DNA of 11,713 bases from Chitinophagaceae bacterium (lineage in GTDB: Bacteria > Bacteroidota > Bacteroidia > Chitinophagales > Chitinophagaceae). The DNA lies in NCBI GenBank assembly GCA_025963615.1, contig JAOQAL010000263.1, positions 1 to 11,713 of the forward strand, in the 5' to 3' direction. Shown one piece after another: positions 1-7,298 of the stretch. Positions within the stretch are counted from its first letter, which is position 1. Each line of letters begins with the position of its first letter. The position numbers and the translations under genes are program-made. The notes beneath the pieces were generated by a model. The model worked only from the letters and a program-made list of their open reading frames with translations. It made no database searches and had not been told where the DNA came from.

Positions 1-582
1 AGCAAAAAGTTCTGCCTGCGCCATCAAATAGATAGCAGAAGCGATAATCCCCAACCAGTTAATCCATCCCGGGAAAGTTTTTAACCGCATAAATGCATAC
101 GATATCATAACAGTCCAGATAATTGTAAATAGCTGACCCAAATGTTCGCCAAGCAGAACGCCTCCAAACTGGTGGATGGTTTGAAAAGAAAAGATGGCGG
201 CGGTTTGGGTTGCGACTCCACTGGCTGATACATAACTATTGGCAAGTAACGGTATTACAAACACCCATCTTAACAAGGCAATGATTTGAACGATGCCGGA
301 AATAACACCAAAAGTGGTTGCCCACCTGATAAAGCCTAGTTTGGTTTCTAACTGTTGACCAATCAGGACGTAAGCAATAAGCAGCGGGATGCCAAGTATG
401 GCGAATGCCCACCAGGTTAAAATCAGCAGACTCCCACCAGCATGAAACCGGGTCAATATAGTTCCCGCATCTTGCCGTAGTATATCCGGGTATTCAAAGG
501 TCATTGTTAAAATGGTGTACGGAATAAATACTCCAATAGCTCCGGTGATAAGTAGTAGTCCGGTTGTTTTTTCCTTTGTCAT
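1..582 (-). CDS. DUF4386-type multi-pass membrane protein (3' end cut by window edge)
   Basis: The reverse strand reads open for 194 codons from an ATG at 582 to the window edge, so the C-terminus is missing. The protein is strongly hydrophobic, with likely membrane helices near residues 9-27, 51-75, 86-111, 150-166 and 172-190. The stretch around residues 136-149 (IHQFGGVLLGEHLG) followed by a Trp-containing helix matches my memory of the DUF4386 family, whose function is unknown; members usually have about 210-240 residues, so only a short tail should be missing. It starts 10 bases after the stop of the upstream cyclase gene on the same strand, so the two are probably co-transcribed. I see no catalytic motif. 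The family name is moderately sure; that this is an integral inner-membrane protein is clear from the sequence. Confidence 0.75.
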   Translation of the reverse strand, partial: MTKEKTTGLLLITGAIGVFIPYTILTMTFEYPDILRQDAGTILTRFHAGGSLLILTWWAFAILGIPLLIAYVLIGQQLETKLGFIRWATTFGVISGIVQIIALLRWVFVIPLLANSYVSASGVATQTAAIFSFQTIHQFGGVLLGEHLGQLFTIIWTVMISYAFMRLKTFPGWINWLGIIASAIYLMAQAELFA

Positions 583-592
583 GAATCTGCTT

Positions 593-1684
593 TTACATTG
601 GTAGAATGGTAAATAATTCTATTTTTTCATCTCTTCCTCTCAACTCATTTTTTCCTAACGGTTTAATTTGAAATCTGGAAGAAAGGTCAAGTTTCTTTAT
701 CAGTTGATCAGAAATGAGTATATCTACTTTATAAATATTGCAAAGGCCTTGTATGCGGGCAGTCGTGTTAAGTACATCGCCCGTGAAGATGATTTCTTTT
801 TTAATATCGCCTATTTCTCCGGTAGTCACTTTCCCAAAATGAAAGCCTGCTTTGAATTCAGGTAAGAAGCCGAATTTTTCATGGTATTTTTTTGCTTGTT
901 TTATGATTTTTGCTTTGATGGTAAAAAAACATTGAATACAGTTGTTGTCCTGCAGGCCGCGGGTGAGTTTCCAAGACACAATAATCTCATCGCCTACATA
1001 TTGATAAATTTCTCCGGAATGTTTTATGATCGGGTCAGATAAATCGGAGTAATACTCTCTGAGCATTTCGAAATATTTTACATGACCCAGGTTTTCAGCT
1101 ATCGTGGTGGAAGATTTCATGTCCAAAAACATAAAAACTCTTTCTTCTTCTTTTGGTTTATGATATTTTCCTGTAAAAAAGTTATTAAGCACCCCGTGAC
1201 CAATGTTTTCACTTACTTCAGTATAAAACTGCGACACGACAATTATGGCAGCCATATATACTGCCACACTCCAAAAAGCATAATTGAACAGGAATGCCCA
1301 AACGTTAATCCATACCTTATTATTAAATAGGCTGGTATGAAGCTCTATGGAATTAGCAATAGCTGTGACAGCCAAAAGAAATGATATAATTATTGCCAGA
1401 TACGATAATGACTTATAAATAATTTTTTTGCTGAAACTCATTCGAATAAACAACCCATAAAAAATTTGTATTTCAATTATTCCGATTAGTAATCCTGTTA
1501 TAAGGGCTGAAATGGGTGTAACAAATATGGTTCTGGCGAAAGTATAAGGATTTCCCGTGGAAGGGTAGTAAGTGAGATCGCCAAGCAATCCTTTTTCAAG
1601 TTGAGTATAGACAAGGCTAAAGATCAGCCAGATCACACCAAAAGGAATGATTCGTGAAATATTTCTTTTGGTTTTGGGAAGCAT
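593..1684 (-). CDS. Membrane-anchored class III adenylate/guanylate cyclase
   Basis: A 363-residue protein with about four N-terminal membrane helices (roughly residues 12-28, 52-80, 91-111 and 127-150) and a cytoplasmic class III cyclase homology domain from about 180 to 345. Both metal-binding aspartates are visible: D188 in FLDMKSST and D232 in QYVGDEI. The transition-state Asn and Arg are N306 and R310 in GDVLNTTAR. A single catalytic domain implies a homodimer. It would make a cyclic nucleotide from ATP or GTP. The two substrate-selecting positions look non-canonical: Q228 where adenylate cyclases usually have Lys, and I299 where Asp or Thr is usual, so the substrate cannot be assigned. 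The ATG at 1684 gives a basic N-terminus directly before helix 1. A terminator upstream at 1791-1818 separates it from sucC, so it needs its own promoter, which I could not identify. Confidence 0.9.
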   Translation of the reverse strand: MLPKTKRNISRIIPFGVIWLIFSLVYTQLEKGLLGDLTYYPSTGNPYTFARTIFVTPISALITGLLIGIIEIQIFYGLFIRMSFSKKIIYKSLSYLAIIISFLLAVTAIANSIELHTSLFNNKVWINVWAFLFNYAFWSVAVYMAAIIVVSQFYTEVSENIGHGVLNNFFTGKYHKPKEEERVFMFLDMKSSTTIAENLGHVKYFEMLREYYSDLSDPIIKHSGEIYQYVGDEIIVSWKLTRGLQDNNCIQCFFTIKAKIIKQAKKYHEKFGFLPEFKAGFHFGKVTTGEIGDIKKEIIFTGDVLNTTARIQGLCNIYKVDILISDQLIKKLDLSSRFQIKPLGKNELRGRDEKIELFTILPM

Positions 1685-1790
1685 TTTTGAAAAATAAAAA
1701 TTAGAAGAAGCTTGCAGGTAGTAAATTTTATCAGGCCGTCTCCGAAGTTAACCTAATTCATTTTTAATTTTGATCCGTTATTTGTCAAAA

Positions 1791-1818
1791 CAAAAAATCC
1801 CAGCCTTCAGCCGGGATT
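1791..1818 (-). terminator. Rho-independent terminator of sucC
   Basis: Read on the minus strand, a 9-bp stem (AATCCCGGC pairing with GCTGGGATT, one G-T wobble) closes a 5-base loop and runs directly into a T-rich tract (plus-strand A-run at 1792-1797). It lies 43 bases past the sucC stop, in the right orientation to end the sucC transcript before the cyclase gene. Confidence 0.85.
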
Positions 1819-1861
1819 CGGTATTTTGAATCATGAATCGAAAAATTTGGTAAATCAGCCT

Positions 1862-3073
1862 TTAAGCAACCGCCTTTTTCACCAGGGCCGCTGCCTCGCT
1901 TAATAATATCGCAGACTGCACTTTGAGGCCACTGTCATCAATCAATTTTTTTGCTTCTACTGCATTGGTGCCCTCGAGGCGAACGATGATCGGGATATTG
2001 ATATTACCCAGCTTTTTGTAAGCCTCAATAACGCCGGCAGCCACACGATCGCAACGGACGATACCACCAAAGATGTTGATTAAAATCGCTTTGACATTGG
2101 GGTCCTTCATGATAATCTTAAAACCAGCTTCAACGGTCTGTGCATTCGCTGTGCCGCCCACATCGAGGAAGTTAGCAGGCTCACCGCCACTTAGTTGTAT
2201 CATATCCATGGTGGCCATTGCCAGCCCGGCACCATTCACCATACAACCTACATTTCCATCTAATTTTACAAAATTCAGATTATATTTTCCGGCTTCTACT
2301 TCTGTTGGGTCTTCTTCTGTTACATCTCTCAATGAGGCAAGGTCCGCGTGGCGGACAAGGGCATTATCATCCACATTCATCTTGCAATCAACCGCCACGA
2401 CCTTGTCATCCGCGGCTTTGAACAATGGGTTTATTTCAAGCATAGAGCAATCCAACCCAACATACGCGTTATATAAATTGGTAACAAATTTCACCATGTT
2501 TTTAAAGGCTTCACCGTGCACGCCTAAATTGAATGCGATTTTTCGCGCCTGGAAAGGAAGTAAGCCGCCACCAGGATGAACCCATTCCTTAAAAATCTTT
2601 TCAGGAGTATCGTGAGCTACATCTTCAATATTCATCCCACCTTCGGTGCTGTACATTATTACATTCTGTCCTTTTGTACGGTCCAACAATATGGATAAAT
2701 AAAACTCCTTCCGTGGGCTTGGGCCATCGTAATACATGTCCTGCGCCACTAAAACTTTATTGACAACTTTGCCCTGGGGTCCGGTTTGTATGGTCACCAG
2801 GGTGCCACCAAGAATTTTCTTGGCAAACTCTGTTATTTCATCCAGGCTTTTGGCTACTTTCACTCCATTGATTCCTGTTTCAGTTACAGTTCCTTTACCG
2901 CGTCCGCCTGCATGTATTTGTGCTTTTATAACGGCAAAGCTACTGCCTGTCTGTCCCTTTATCTGGCGGTAAGCGTCTTCCACCTCATGCACCGTACTGC
3001 AGGCATATCCTTCCTGCACCGGCACATCGTATTTTTTTAATAATTCTTTAGCCTGGTATTCATGGAGATTCAT
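1862..3073 (-). CDS. sucC: Succinyl-CoA synthetase (ADP-forming) beta subunit
   Basis: This 403-residue protein is the beta subunit of succinyl-CoA ligase, the TCA-cycle enzyme that interconverts succinyl-CoA, NDP and phosphate with succinate, CoA and NTP in the cytoplasm. The start MNLHEYQAKELL is the family's classic N-terminus and fixes the ATG. An ATP-grasp region follows, with the nucleotide-binding stretch KAQIHAGGRGKG at 50-61. The Mg-binding pair is N215 (in EINPL) and D229, 14 residues apart as in E. coli SucC (N199/D213). The C-terminal ligase domain shows GNVGCMVNGAGLAM at 273-286 and NIFGGIVRCD at 333-342. The protein is about 15 residues longer than E. coli SucC (388); one extra piece seems to lie near residues 163-175. 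The partner sucD is not adjacent. ADP versus GDP preference cannot be read safely from the sequence. Confidence 0.97.
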   Translation of the reverse strand: MNLHEYQAKELLKKYDVPVQEGYACSTVHEVEDAYRQIKGQTGSSFAVIKAQIHAGGRGKGTVTETGINGVKVAKSLDEITEFAKKILGGTLVTIQTGPQGKVVNKVLVAQDMYYDGPSPRKEFYLSILLDRTKGQNVIMYSTEGGMNIEDVAHDTPEKIFKEWVHPGGGLLPFQARKIAFNLGVHGEAFKNMVKFVTNLYNAYVGLDCSMLEINPLFKAADDKVVAVDCKMNVDDNALVRHADLASLRDVTEEDPTEVEAGKYNLNFVKLDGNVGCMVNGAGLAMATMDMIQLSGGEPANFLDVGGTANAQTVEAGFKIIMKDPNVKAILINIFGGIVRCDRVAAGVIEAYKKLGNINIPIIVRLEGTNAVEAKKLIDDSGLKVQSAILLSEAAALVKKAVA

Positions 3074-3291
3074 GAGTAAAAATTTGATGCGAATATAATT
3101 GATTCACATTTATTCTCAGCCTTCCGTTTTGATAATTACAGGGGGTAAGGATTTGAGACAACAAATTTCAACTACCCGTTAATCTGCCAATGCTGTTTTT
3201 GCTATCTGGAAGCTGCGAACTTCTTCCATGGACTTTTAGTTGGTTTTTTTTTGTCCCGCAGTACAGAGCCCGCAGCTATAAGCTAATAACA

Positions 3292-3299
3292 TATATTTG
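3292..3299 (+). promoter_or_regulatory. -7 promoter element for purine nucleoside phosphorylase
   Basis: TATATTTG is an exact match to the Bacteroidota housekeeping -7 consensus TAnnTTTG and lies 20 bases before the ATG of the phosphorylase gene. Transcription would start near 3304-3307, giving a leader of about 15 bases. No clear TTTG -33 box is present at the expected spacing, which lowers confidence. Confidence 0.55.
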
Positions 3300-3319
3300 C
3301 GACTTATAAAAATGATACT

Positions 3320-4144
3320 ATGCCGAAACCGGTACTGGAGCAAATAAGTGAGTCGGTGGACTTTATCCGTAAGCAATATTCTCATCAACCGCAGATAGGT
3401 ATTGTATTGGGAAGCGGGCTCGGGAATTTCAGTAATGAAATTGAGATCGAAAAGGTAATCAGCTATGCCGATATTCCTCATTTTCCCGTATCAACGGTAG
3501 AAGGCCATTCCGGTAAATTGCTTTTTGGCCGCATCAGTGGGAAAAAAGTAGTGTGTATGGCCGGGCGGTTTCATTTTTACGAAGGATATGACCCGGGCCA
3601 GGTTGTATTTCCAATAAGAGTTTTGAAATTCCTGGGCATCAAAGCCCTTTTTTTGTCGAACGCCGCAGGGGGTGTTAATCCTGCATTTAAGGTGGGCGAC
3701 CTGATGATTATTACCGATCACATCAGTTTTGGTATCCAGAATCCATTAATAGGAAAAAATATTGACGAACTGGGATTGCGTTTTCCCGATATGAGCGAAC
3801 CTTATAAAAAAGAGTTCATAAAAATAGCGAAATCCATCGCGGCAAAAAACGGAATAGTTTTGCGGGAGGGGATATACTTTGGCGTAACGGGCCCCACTTT
3901 TGAAACAAGGGCTGAATACAAATTGATCCATGCGGTAGGCGCCGATGCCGTAGGGATGAGTACGGTACAGGAATGTATAGTCGCCAATCATATGGGATTG
4001 CCTGTTTTTGCGATGAGTGTAATTACTGATTTGGGAATACGGGAAGAAGAAAATAAAATTACCCATGCAGAAGTTTTACAGGCAGCTAAAGAGGCTGAAC
4101 CACCTTTTGCCGTTATTTTCAGAGAAATGGTGGGAGCCATTTAA
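3320..4144 (+). CDS. punA: Purine-nucleoside phosphorylase (trimeric class)
   Basis: A 274-residue cytosolic enzyme of purine salvage that splits purine (deoxy)nucleosides with phosphate into base and (deoxy)ribose 1-phosphate. Length and motifs fit the low-molecular-mass homotrimeric family. Visible are GSGLG at 31-35 (phosphate site), H63 in EGHSGK, the RFHFYEGY segment with R83, H85 and Y87, SNAAGGVNP at 113-121, FETRAE with E199 (equivalent of human E201), VGMST at 211-215, and H249 (equivalent of human H257). The position matching human base-selecting N243 is Asp (D237 in VITDLG) rather than Asn, so substrate range may extend beyond guanosine and inosine. It is divergent from sucC and is followed on the same strand by the porin gene, whose signal-peptide frame begins about 60 bases later; no terminator hairpin is visible between them. 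Confidence 0.93.
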   Translation: MPKPVLEQISESVDFIRKQYSHQPQIGIVLGSGLGNFSNEIEIEKVISYADIPHFPVSTVEGHSGKLLFGRISGKKVVCMAGRFHFYEGYDPGQVVFPIRVLKFLGIKALFLSNAAGGVNPAFKVGDLMIITDHISFGIQNPLIGKNIDELGLRFPDMSEPYKKEFIKIAKSIAAKNGIVLREGIYFGVTGPTFETRAEYKLIHAVGADAVGMSTVQECIVANHMGLPVFAMSVITDLGIREEENKITHAEVLQAAKEAEPPFAVIFREMVGAI

Positions 4145-4206
4145 CGATGCTATAACCACAATTGCGCTTTTCTGTGTTAATTTTCCGACTGAATTAATTT
4201 AAAATA

Positions 4207-6216
4207 CTGGTAAAGAAAATCACATACCTGTTTATATTTTGTTTTCTCTGTTGCTCCCTGGTATCCGTGGCGCAATTGCCAGGCAGGTTGCGTAATATGG
4301 GAAGTGCTTTCAAAGGCGGCGGCGGTGGCGGCAAGACGGATAGCCTGAAGCACCGTGATAAGTTAGAGGATTCTGTTACTATTTATTTCCGGTACCTGGA
4401 TTCAAGCCGCAATTATAAATTGGATTCCTCTATCAGTGATTTCACCAAAAAATTTCCTATTCCCGCTACGAATATTTATCTCGGGAACGATGGATCGGCT
4501 TCGGAATCCTTGCTTTTTTCTCCCACCCTGAAAGCTGGCTTTGACCCAGGGTTTCATGCATTCGATATTTATAAATGGAAACCGGAGAAAGTGCGTTTTT
4601 TTAATACCACAAGACCCTATTCGGAGTTGAACTACCTGGTCGGCAGCCGGTCAGAACAAATTATCGAAGTATTGCACACGCAGAATATACTGCCTAACTG
4701 GAACGCATCCTTTAATTACAGGATGTTGAATTCGCCTGGATTTTTTTTAAATCAAAAAGTTGTTCATAATAATTATCTTTTTACGTCATGGTACCAGTCT
4801 AATTCAAAACGGTATAATAATTATGTGATAATACTTTCCAATAACCTCGGGGCGAGTGAAAACGGCGGTTTTTTCAGCGATGAAAAAGCTGTTTTGGCAG
4901 ATCCCGATTTCAAGGACCGTTTAACGATTCCTACAAAAATCGGGGACAATGAGGCCTATTCCACCAATTTTTTTAATACAAAAATTACAACGGGTAACCA
5001 TTACCGTGAACTGACCATGCTGATGCGCCAGCAATATGATTTTGGAAAAAAAGATTCAATTGTTACGGATTCTACAGTAACTCCACTGTTTTACCCCCGG
5101 CTGCGCTTTGAACATACATTCAGCTATAATAAATATAGTTACCAGTTTTTAGATGCTGTTCTTGACACGTCCTATTTTACCCCTTATTATAACCTCACAT
5201 TTCCTGATTCCATCCATTCCTTTACCCTGAGCGATCAATGGAATGACATTCAAAATGATTTTTCCATTTACCAGTTTCCGGACGCAAAGAATTTACAGCA
5301 GTTTATAAAACTCGGTGCGGCTGTTCAAAACCTGAATGGGCGGTTTGATTCAGGAGCAAAGTCATTCTATAACGTAGTGGCGCATGCTGAATACCGGAAC
5401 CGAACCCGTAACAGGAAATGGGATATGGCAGCAAGCGGAAAGTTATACCTGAACGGATTTAATGCGGGCGATTATGAGGCGCATCTAAGCCTGCAACGTT
5501 TGATAGGCCGTAAACTGGGCTACCTGCAGGTGGGATTTGAAAATGTGAACCGGTCGCCTTCATTTTTATACAATACCAGCAGCAGCTTTTACCTTGACAC
5601 AATAAAAAGTTTCAACAAAGAGAATACCACTCATTTTTTCGCTTCCTATTACAATCCGCTACTAAAATTAAAACTGTCGGGCGATTATTATCTTATCAGT
5701 AATTACATGTATGTTACCGGGTATTATAAACTTCGGCAGGAAAGCGCCTTGTTTAATTTTTTGCGGGTATCGTTGGAAAAAACAATTCGCGTGGGCAAAC
5801 ACTGGTTTTGGTATTCGGATATATACGTGCAGCAAAAAGCAGGAAATGTAGACTTGAATGTCCCCCTTGTTTTTACCCGCAACCGGTTAGCGCTGGAAGG
5901 CGTTTTTTATAAAAACCTGAACATCTCTACGGGCGTGGAGATTAGGTACAATACACCGTACAAAGCGGATGGGTATTCGCCGGTATTGGGTCAATTTACA
6001 TACCAGGATAGCCTTACTATTTCAAACCGGCCGGACATCCGCCTTTTCCTCAATTTCCGGATAAAAAGTTTTAGATTATTTTTCAGCGCTTCCAATCTTA
6101 ACTCCATCAGTATCAGCAATGGTTTTGGGTTTATAAGCAATAATATTCCTTCCCCAGGTTATGCGTACCCCGGGCTGCAGTTACGCTTCGGCATTTACTG
6201 GAGTTTTGTTAACTGA
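4207..6216 (+). CDS. Putative outer-membrane porin, Porin_10 type
   Basis: A protein of about 650-670 residues, rich in aromatic and alternating polar/hydrophobic stretches, ending in a beta-strand-like tail (LRFGIYWSFVN) typical of outer-membrane barrels. Segments such as DSSISDFTKKFPIPATNIYLGN, FNTTRPYSELNY and SEQIIEVLHTQNILPNW match my memory of the Bacteroidota 'putative porin' family (Porin_10, PF14121). The first conventional in-frame start is GTG at 4267, but that would begin at the last residues of a signal peptide. The frame is open upstream to a TAA at 4195 and encodes basic residues, a hydrophobic core with three Cys, then VSVA-Q, a good signal-peptidase site. I therefore place the start at CTG 4207 (ATA 4204 is an alternative); there is no in-frame ATG, GTG or TTG before 4267. 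A Gly-rich linker follows the mature N-terminus. It probably forms a diffusion channel; its solute is unknown. Confidence 0.85.
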   Translation: MVKKITYLFIFCFLCCSLVSVAQLPGRLRNMGSAFKGGGGGGKTDSLKHRDKLEDSVTIYFRYLDSSRNYKLDSSISDFTKKFPIPATNIYLGNDGSASESLLFSPTLKAGFDPGFHAFDIYKWKPEKVRFFNTTRPYSELNYLVGSRSEQIIEVLHTQNILPNWNASFNYRMLNSPGFFLNQKVVHNNYLFTSWYQSNSKRYNNYVIILSNNLGASENGGFFSDEKAVLADPDFKDRLTIPTKIGDNEAYSTNFFNTKITTGNHYRELTMLMRQQYDFGKKDSIVTDSTVTPLFYPRLRFEHTFSYNKYSYQFLDAVLDTSYFTPYYNLTFPDSIHSFTLSDQWNDIQNDFSIYQFPDAKNLQQFIKLGAAVQNLNGRFDSGAKSFYNVVAHAEYRNRTRNRKWDMAASGKLYLNGFNAGDYEAHLSLQRLIGRKLGYLQVGFENVNRSPSFLYNTSSSFYLDTIKSFNKENTTHFFASYYNPLLKLKLSGDYYLISNYMYVTGYYKLRQESALFNFLRVSLEKTIRVGKHWFWYSDIYVQQKAGNVDLNVPLVFTRNRLALEGVFYKNLNISTGVEIRYNTPYKADGYSPVLGQFTYQDSLTISNRPDIRLFLNFRIKSFRLFFSASNLNSISISNGFGFISNNIPSPGYAYPGLQLRFGIYWSFVN

Positions 6217-6281
6217 TTGGCAATTCCATGGATTTTTGCCCTAAACAGGATAAATGGGCTATGAATTTTCAAACTGGTAAC

Positions 6282-6289
6282 TATCTTTG
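6282..6289 (+). promoter_or_regulatory. -7 promoter element very close to the HYC_CC_PP start
   Basis: TATCTTTG matches the Bacteroidota TAnnTTTG consensus exactly. It ends only 9 bases before the ATG at 6299, so a transcript from it would have a leader of only a few bases. No TTTG box was found at the expected distance upstream. Confidence 0.5.
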
Positions 6290-6298
6290 TAGTACCGG

Positions 6299-6694
6299 AT
6301 GAAAAAAGTTTCAGTAGTAATATTAGCTATTTTGTATTTTGCCATCAGCAGTGGTATTATAGTGAATCTTCACTATTGCATGAACCGCTTTGCTTCTGCA
6401 GATTTCAGTTTGGTCTCCGGTAAATTTCAATGCGGTGAGTGCGGTATGCAGAAAACTAAATCGCATGGTTGTTGTCATGACGAGATAAAGCTGGTCAAAC
6501 TGCAGGACGATCAGAATAAATCCTCACAGGTTGCAACCGGTATTGCCTTTCTTCAAGCGGTAGCCATGACTCCCTCGGAGTTTATCGTCACATCTTTCTA
6601 TAATGCAGATGAGATCAATCATCATAAAGAGCATTCACCCCCCTTGCTAAGCCGGCGGGATACCTACCTGCAAAATTGCGTTTTCAGAATCTGA
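6299..6694 (+). CDS. HYC_CC_PP family small cysteine-rich exported protein
   Basis: A 131-residue protein with a hydrophobic N-terminal segment (residues about 4-23, signal peptide or membrane anchor). It then shows the three signatures that name the HYC_CC_PP family of Bacteroidota: NLHYC (H25, Y26, C27), HGCCHDE (C58, C59, with H56 and H60) and HSPPLL (P114, P115). A further CGEC pair (C45, C48), two His at 108-109 and C127 add possible metal ligands. The molecular function is not established; the Cys/His pattern and the following HMA genes suggest binding or handling of a soft metal ion such as copper in the periplasm, which is inference. The ATG at 6299 is the only start that keeps the whole hydrophobic segment. 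Confidence 0.85.
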   Translation: MKKVSVVILAILYFAISSGIIVNLHYCMNRFASADFSLVSGKFQCGECGMQKTKSHGCCHDEIKLVKLQDDQNKSSQVATGIAFLQAVAMTPSEFIVTSFYNADEINHHKEHSPPLLSRRDTYLQNCVFRI

Positions 6695-6785
6695 TCGATA
6701 ATAGTGATTGGCCGATAGTCAATACTGAATAGATCAGGTCGGCTTCAGATAAATTGAAGTTTTCAGTAGCGAAGTTTATCCACTA

Positions 6786-6816
6786 TTGACAATGCATTAT
6801 TCATATGCTAATTTTA
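6786..6816 (+). promoter_or_regulatory. Possible promoter for the HMA protein gene at 6841
   Basis: A TTG (6786-6788) is followed after 20 bases by TAATTTTA (6809-6816), one mismatch from TAnnTTTG. Transcription would start near 6822, about 20 bases before the ATG at 6841. Without the perfect last base this is only a moderate candidate; the HMA gene could instead be read through from the HYC_CC_PP gene 146 bases upstream, a gap in which I see no terminator. Confidence 0.35.
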
Positions 6817-6840
6817 TTATCTCATTTCAAATTAATAACA

Positions 6841-7278
6841 ATGAAAACGGTAAGACATTTTTCGATATTACTGGCCTGTTTTATAATGACAATATCTGTT
6901 TCAGCACAAAAAGTAAAGACCGAGTCTTTTAAAGTATCCGGTGAATGCGGAATGTGTAAAAAGAAAATAGAATCCGCCGCCAGGCAGGCTGGGGCAACGC
7001 ATGCATCCTGGAGCCCGGAAACCAAAGTCTTGAAAGTTACTTACAATGTGAATGGTGGAGGTATTTCAGCTATCCGGCAAACCATTGCGAATAGCGGTTA
7101 TGATACTCCAGGCTATAAAGCACCCGAGGAGGCTTATAATTCCCTGGATGAATGCTGTAAATATCCAAGAGAGGTCAATACGGCGGCGCCATGCTGTAGC
7201 GGTAAGGAGGAGATGAAAGACAGCAAATGCGCAGAGTTGCCCGTCTGTCAAGGCAAGGATTGCTGTAAAAAATCATAG
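6841..7278 (+). CDS. Secreted heavy-metal-associated (HMA) protein with Cys-rich tail
   Basis: I start this gene at ATG 6841 (145 residues), preceded by an A-rich stretch, because it gives a clean signal peptide (MKTVRHF, a hydrophobic core, then SVSAQ at 19-23). An ATG at 6805 in the same frame would add 12 residues ahead of it. Residues about 26-92 form an HMA fold: a beta strand leads into GECGMCKKKIE, with metal-binding Cys 36 and Cys 39 (CxxC), and the domain ends in IANSGYDT. A tail of about 45 residues follows with Cys 105, 106, 118, 119, 130, 136, 141 and 142, including three CC pairs. A soft metal such as copper is the likely ligand; the tail could be extra binding capacity. The next HMA gene begins 20 bases after the stop, so they are probably one operon. 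The HMA call is firm, the metal is inferred. Confidence 0.88.
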   Translation: MKTVRHFSILLACFIMTISVSAQKVKTESFKVSGECGMCKKKIESAARQAGATHASWSPETKVLKVTYNVNGGGISAIRQTIANSGYDTPGYKAPEEAYNSLDECCKYPREVNTAAPCCSGKEEMKDSKCAELPVCQGKDCCKKS

Positions 7279-7298
7279 TTTATTTAAAAGTTTTAAAT

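Noticed and set aside
3074..3120. Minus-strand TATATTCG as the sucC promoter
   Set aside because: One mismatch in the -7 box and no TTTG or TTG at the right distance; a sucC promoter must exist in this gap but I cannot place it.
3210..3277. Inverted AGCTGCG / CGCAGCT in the sucC-punA gap
   Set aside because: Only 7 bp per arm with a spacer of more than 50 bases; likely chance.
6227..6240. Inverted repeat GGCAA/TTGCC after the porin stop as a terminator
   Set aside because: The stem is short and interrupted, and no T-run follows the right arm.
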